A stretch of DNA of 64,000 nucleotides from Streptomyces sp. NBC_01306. Lineage in GTDB: Bacteria > Actinomycetota > Actinomycetes > Streptomycetales > Streptomycetaceae. Position 1 is the first letter of the stretch; each line of letters begins with the position of its first letter. A program made the position numbers and the translations under genes. The stretch lies in NCBI RefSeq assembly GCF_026340465.1, contig NZ_JAPEPC010000001.1:5089001-5153000 (forward strand). The letters run 5' to 3'. Positions 62,596-64,000 of the stretch are shown here, piece by piece. Below the pieces are notes generated by a model. It made no database searches and was not told the DNA's origin. It worked only from the letters and a program-made list of their open reading frames with translations.

Positions 62596-62668
62596 GGGGC
62601 TATAGCTCAGTTGGTAGAGCGCCTGCATGGCATGCAGGAGGTCAGGAGTTCAATTCTCCTTAGCTCCA
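62596..62668 (+). tRNA. tRNA-Ala(GGC), copy 1
   Basis: 73 nt. Acceptor GGGGCTA/TAGCTCC; anticodon stem CCTGC/GCAGG with loop ATGGCAT (anticodon GGC); standard T-arm GAGTTCAATTCTC. CCA not encoded. Confidence 0.97.
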
Positions 62669-62700
62669 CAGTCGGAAGCTCCGGATTCGGAGCAAGGAGA

Positions 62701-62735
62701 AATCCCGTCCCCATCAGGGGGCGGGATTTTTCGTC
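62701..62735 (+). terminator. tRNA-Ala copy 1 terminator
   Basis: AAATCCCGTCCCC pairs with the following GGGGCGGGATTT-type arm (one G-U), then TTTTTCG: a classical intrinsic terminator. Confidence 0.85.
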
Positions 62736-62848
62736 CGCCCGTCCGCCCCCGGCTTGTCCGTCCGCCCGAACGCCGCTGCCCCTCTTGCGGGGCCATGGCA
62801 GAATCGGAGCGCCGGAGGGACGCCGGCCCGGAGGGAGGGGAGAGCGCG

Positions 62849-63001
62849 ATGCCCGCGAGCATGCTCGATCGCGTTCACGCCCTGGCCAACGAGGCGAAGA
62901 CCCGCACTCGCCCCCGCCACCGGGACCCGCTCAACTGCCCCTCGCTGTCCGTCCGTCCGGCCTTTCCCGAGCGCCCGCCCCGCGGCCACAGCTGGAGCTG
63001 A
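62849..63001 (+). CDS. Putative small protein, 50 aa
   Basis: ATG 62849 has GGAGGGAGGGGAG upstream. Basic product beginning PASMLDRVHALANEAKTRTR, then Pro/Arg-rich. It ends 3 nt before the zinc-ribbon protein start, suggesting an operon. No known family. Confidence 0.45.
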   Translation: MPASMLDRVHALANEAKTRTRPRHRDPLNCPSLSVRPAFPERPPRGHSWS

Positions 63002-63004
63002 CTG

Positions 63005-63238
63005 ATGGGTGCACACAGGAGGAAATGCGACTGGTGCGGCAGTGGTACGCCCATCGTCAGGGACATGGATCCGGTCAACGCGGACTACCAGTACTGGTGC
63101 GAGGAGTGCGCGCGGGCGCTGATCATAAAGGGCGACCCGATCGAGACCTACCGTGAGCTGGAGGGGGAGCCGATCTACGGCCGGCTCCTGGAGGAGCACT
63201 GCACGCTCAAGCGGTTCTACTCCTTCGCCACCGCCTGA
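63005..63238 (+). CDS. Small zinc-ribbon-like protein, 77 aa
   Basis: 77 aa with CDWC near residue 8 and CEEC near residue 32, a probable single zinc site, then an acidic helical C-terminus ending HCTLKRFYSFATA. TGGAG lies about 8 nt upstream of the ATG. It lies between the two tRNA-Ala copies. Function unknown; RNA or protein binding is possible. Confidence 0.72.
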   Translation: MGAHRRKCDWCGSGTPIVRDMDPVNADYQYWCEECARALIIKGDPIETYRELEGEPIYGRLLEEHCTLKRFYSFATA

Positions 63239-63323
63239 CCGCGGAACGGATTTGGCGGAGCAACGGGGGACCGGTAATGTTGGCGGAGCCGAGGGGGCAA
63301 CCCCGCAGAACGGCCGACAGTAC

Positions 63324-63396
63324 GGGGCTATAGCTCAGTTGGTAGAGCGCCTGCATGGCATGCAGGAGGTCAGGAGTTCAATTCTCCTTAGCTCCA
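63324..63396 (+). tRNA. tRNA-Ala(GGC), copy 2
   Basis: Identical over all 73 nt to copy 1, including the two bases that follow; flanks differ beyond a few bases. Confidence 0.97.
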
Positions 63397-63419
63397 CAGT
63401 GAGACCTCAGGTGAGGTCG

Positions 63420-63458
63420 ACAGAAGCGGGTCATCCGAATCGGATGGCCCGCTTCTGT
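63420..63458 (+). terminator. tRNA-Ala copy 2 terminator
   Basis: A 19-bp stem with one G-U pair (63420-63438 with 63440-63458). There is no strong U-tract. Confidence 0.75.
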
Positions 63459-63544
63459 GTGTGCGGCCACCTTCCGCGTGTGCGCGGCCCGCTCCGTGCC
63501 GCCGCCGCAGCCAGGTGTCCGCGCGGGCCGTACGGTGCCTGCGG

Positions 63545-63550
63545 TACCCT
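63545..63550 (+). promoter_or_regulatory. Putative -10 (TACCCT) of the leuS leader
   Basis: Ends 6 nt before the leader-peptide ATG at 63557; the leader peptide would be read from a leaderless transcript. Confidence 0.5.
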
Positions 63551-63556
63551 GACGCC

Positions 63557-63595
63557 ATGCGTGCCGTACGCCTCCTGCTTAGTGAGCCGCGCTGA
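63557..63595 (+). CDS. Leader peptide MRAVRLLLSEPR (Leu-codon attenuator)
   Basis: A 12-residue ORF with three consecutive Leu codons, CTC CTG CTT, upstream of leuS. Its end overlaps the first arm of the downstream stem 63586-63596/63629-63639. Ribosome stalling at the Leu codons when charged tRNA-Leu is scarce would alter that stem and hence the terminator at 63642-63665. Confidence 0.65.
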   Translation: MRAVRLLLSEPR

Positions 63596-63665
63596 TCAGT
63601 CCCGACCGATGAAGTGTCCCCGGTCGGCATCAGCGCGGCGTCCCCTCCTGTGCGAGGGGCTTTTT
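63586..63665 (+). promoter_or_regulatory. leuS attenuator region
   Basis: Stem 63586-63596 with 63629-63639 (11 bp) encloses stem 63602-63608/63621-63627. It is followed by the CCCCTC/GAGGGG stem at 63642-63659 and CTTTTTCG. With the Leu leader peptide this has the parts of transcription attenuation. Which alternative pairing acts as antiterminator is not worked out. Confidence 0.6.
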
Positions 63666-63734
63666 CGTTTGGTGCCACAGGCACCACAGCCATGAGGATC
63701 GCGGGCAGAGACGACCGATGGAGCTTTGAGGATC

Positions 63735-64000
63735 ATGACCGAGACGAATTCTTCCCCCGCTGCCGCAAGCGCGGGAGGGCCCTCATCCGAGGTGGCCGCA
63801 GCGCACCGATACACCGCTGCCATGGCCGCCGACATCGAGGCACGCTGGCAGGACTTCTGGGACGCCGACGGCACGTACGACGCACCGAACCCGACGGGTG
63901 AGCTGGCGGACGACCCGGTCATGGCGGCCAGGCCCAAGAAGTTCATCATGGACATGTTCCCGTACCCCTCCGGCACCGGCCTGCATGTCGGCCACCCGCT
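63735..64000 (+). CDS. leuS: Leucyl-tRNA synthetase, 5' part
   Basis: Class Ia synthetase cut by the window end; 88 codons are present. After an Ala/Ser-rich start, AAHRYTAAMAADIEARWQDFW and FIMDMFPYPSGTGLHVGHP (the HIGH motif as HVGH) identify LeuRS. The ATG at 63735 has TTGAGG just upstream. Attenuator control is suggested by the leader. Confidence 0.93.
   Translation, partial: MTETNSSPAAASAGGPSSEVAAAHRYTAAMAADIEARWQDFWDADGTYDAPNPTGELADDPVMAARPKKFIMDMFPYPSGTGLHVGHP

Noticed and set aside
62596..63396. Direct repeats as att sites of an integrated element
   Set aside because: The interval holds only short chromosomal-type ORFs. There is no integrase and the repeats are whole tRNA genes.

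Overview
The window is a core-chromosome segment of a Streptomyces-type actinobacterium. It is very GC-rich, with GC-biased third codon positions and abundant GTG starts. It contains ClpP1/ClpP2, an actinobacterial Nei-type glycosylase and a very long RNase E/G with arginine-rich flanks. The gene order tig-clpP1-clpP2-clpX ... valS ... folC-ndk-mreBCD-PBP2-rodA ... rne-rplU-rpmA-obg ... proB-proA ... nadD-LCP-rsfS ... leuS matches, from memory, the S. coelicolor SCO2570-SCO2630 neighbourhood. No prophage, integrase, CRISPR array or transposase gene was seen.

Layout. 0-8.3 kb: bioY, an amino-acid permease, rpiB, a Fpg/Nei glycosylase, an Eis-type acetyltransferase, a SpoIIE-type phosphatase, a membrane acyltransferase and a 64-aa membrane protein. 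8.4-13.4 kb: tRNA-Gly(TCC), tRNA-Pro(TGG), then the protein-quality-control block tig, clpP1, clpP2, clpX with a ClgR-like box. 13.5-20.4 kb: a Gln/Pro-rich membrane-anchored protein, valS, an extra MreB paralogue, folC and a DUF4233 protein. 20.5-27.5 kb: ndk, then the elongation and spore-wall machinery mreB, mreC, mreD, PBP2 and rodA. 27.6-37.8 kb: a B12-type radical SAM protein and its DUF2344 partner, RNase E/G, L21, L27, an unusual 158-bp long-hairpin element, and obg. 38.1-52.0 kb: a wall-glycopolymer cassette with a GT4, a Bcs1-like cytidylyltransferase/reductase, a TagF-like polyol-phosphate polymerase, all four dTDP-L-rhamnose genes, an FG-GAP protein, a methyltransferase and a GT2. 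52.0-62.5 kb: proB, proA, two paralogous single-pass membrane proteins, an M48 protease, two tiny membrane proteins, nadD, an LCP wall-polymer transferase, rsfS and a histidine phosphatase. 62.6-64 kb: two identical tRNA-Ala(GGC) genes, small ORFs, and leuS (cut by the window end) behind a leader peptide and attenuator.

Many genes serve envelope growth. MreBCD/PBP2/RodA direct peptidoglycan synthesis. The 38-52 kb cassette should make an anionic, probably CDP-polyol-derived and rhamnose-decorated polymer, and the LCP protein could attach it to the wall.

Main observations are the long-hairpin (MITE-like) element between rpmA and obg, a Leu-codon leader peptide and attenuator before leuS, two genes whose only sensible start is CTG, a group of genes that look leaderless (TANNNT ending 6-8 nt before the start codon), an MreB paralogue 3 kb from mreB, and a repeat motif on both sides of the RNase E core. 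Promoter, terminator and regulatory calls were made by eye. Start codons were chosen from Shine-Dalgarno (SD) spacing, -10 position or family N-termini.
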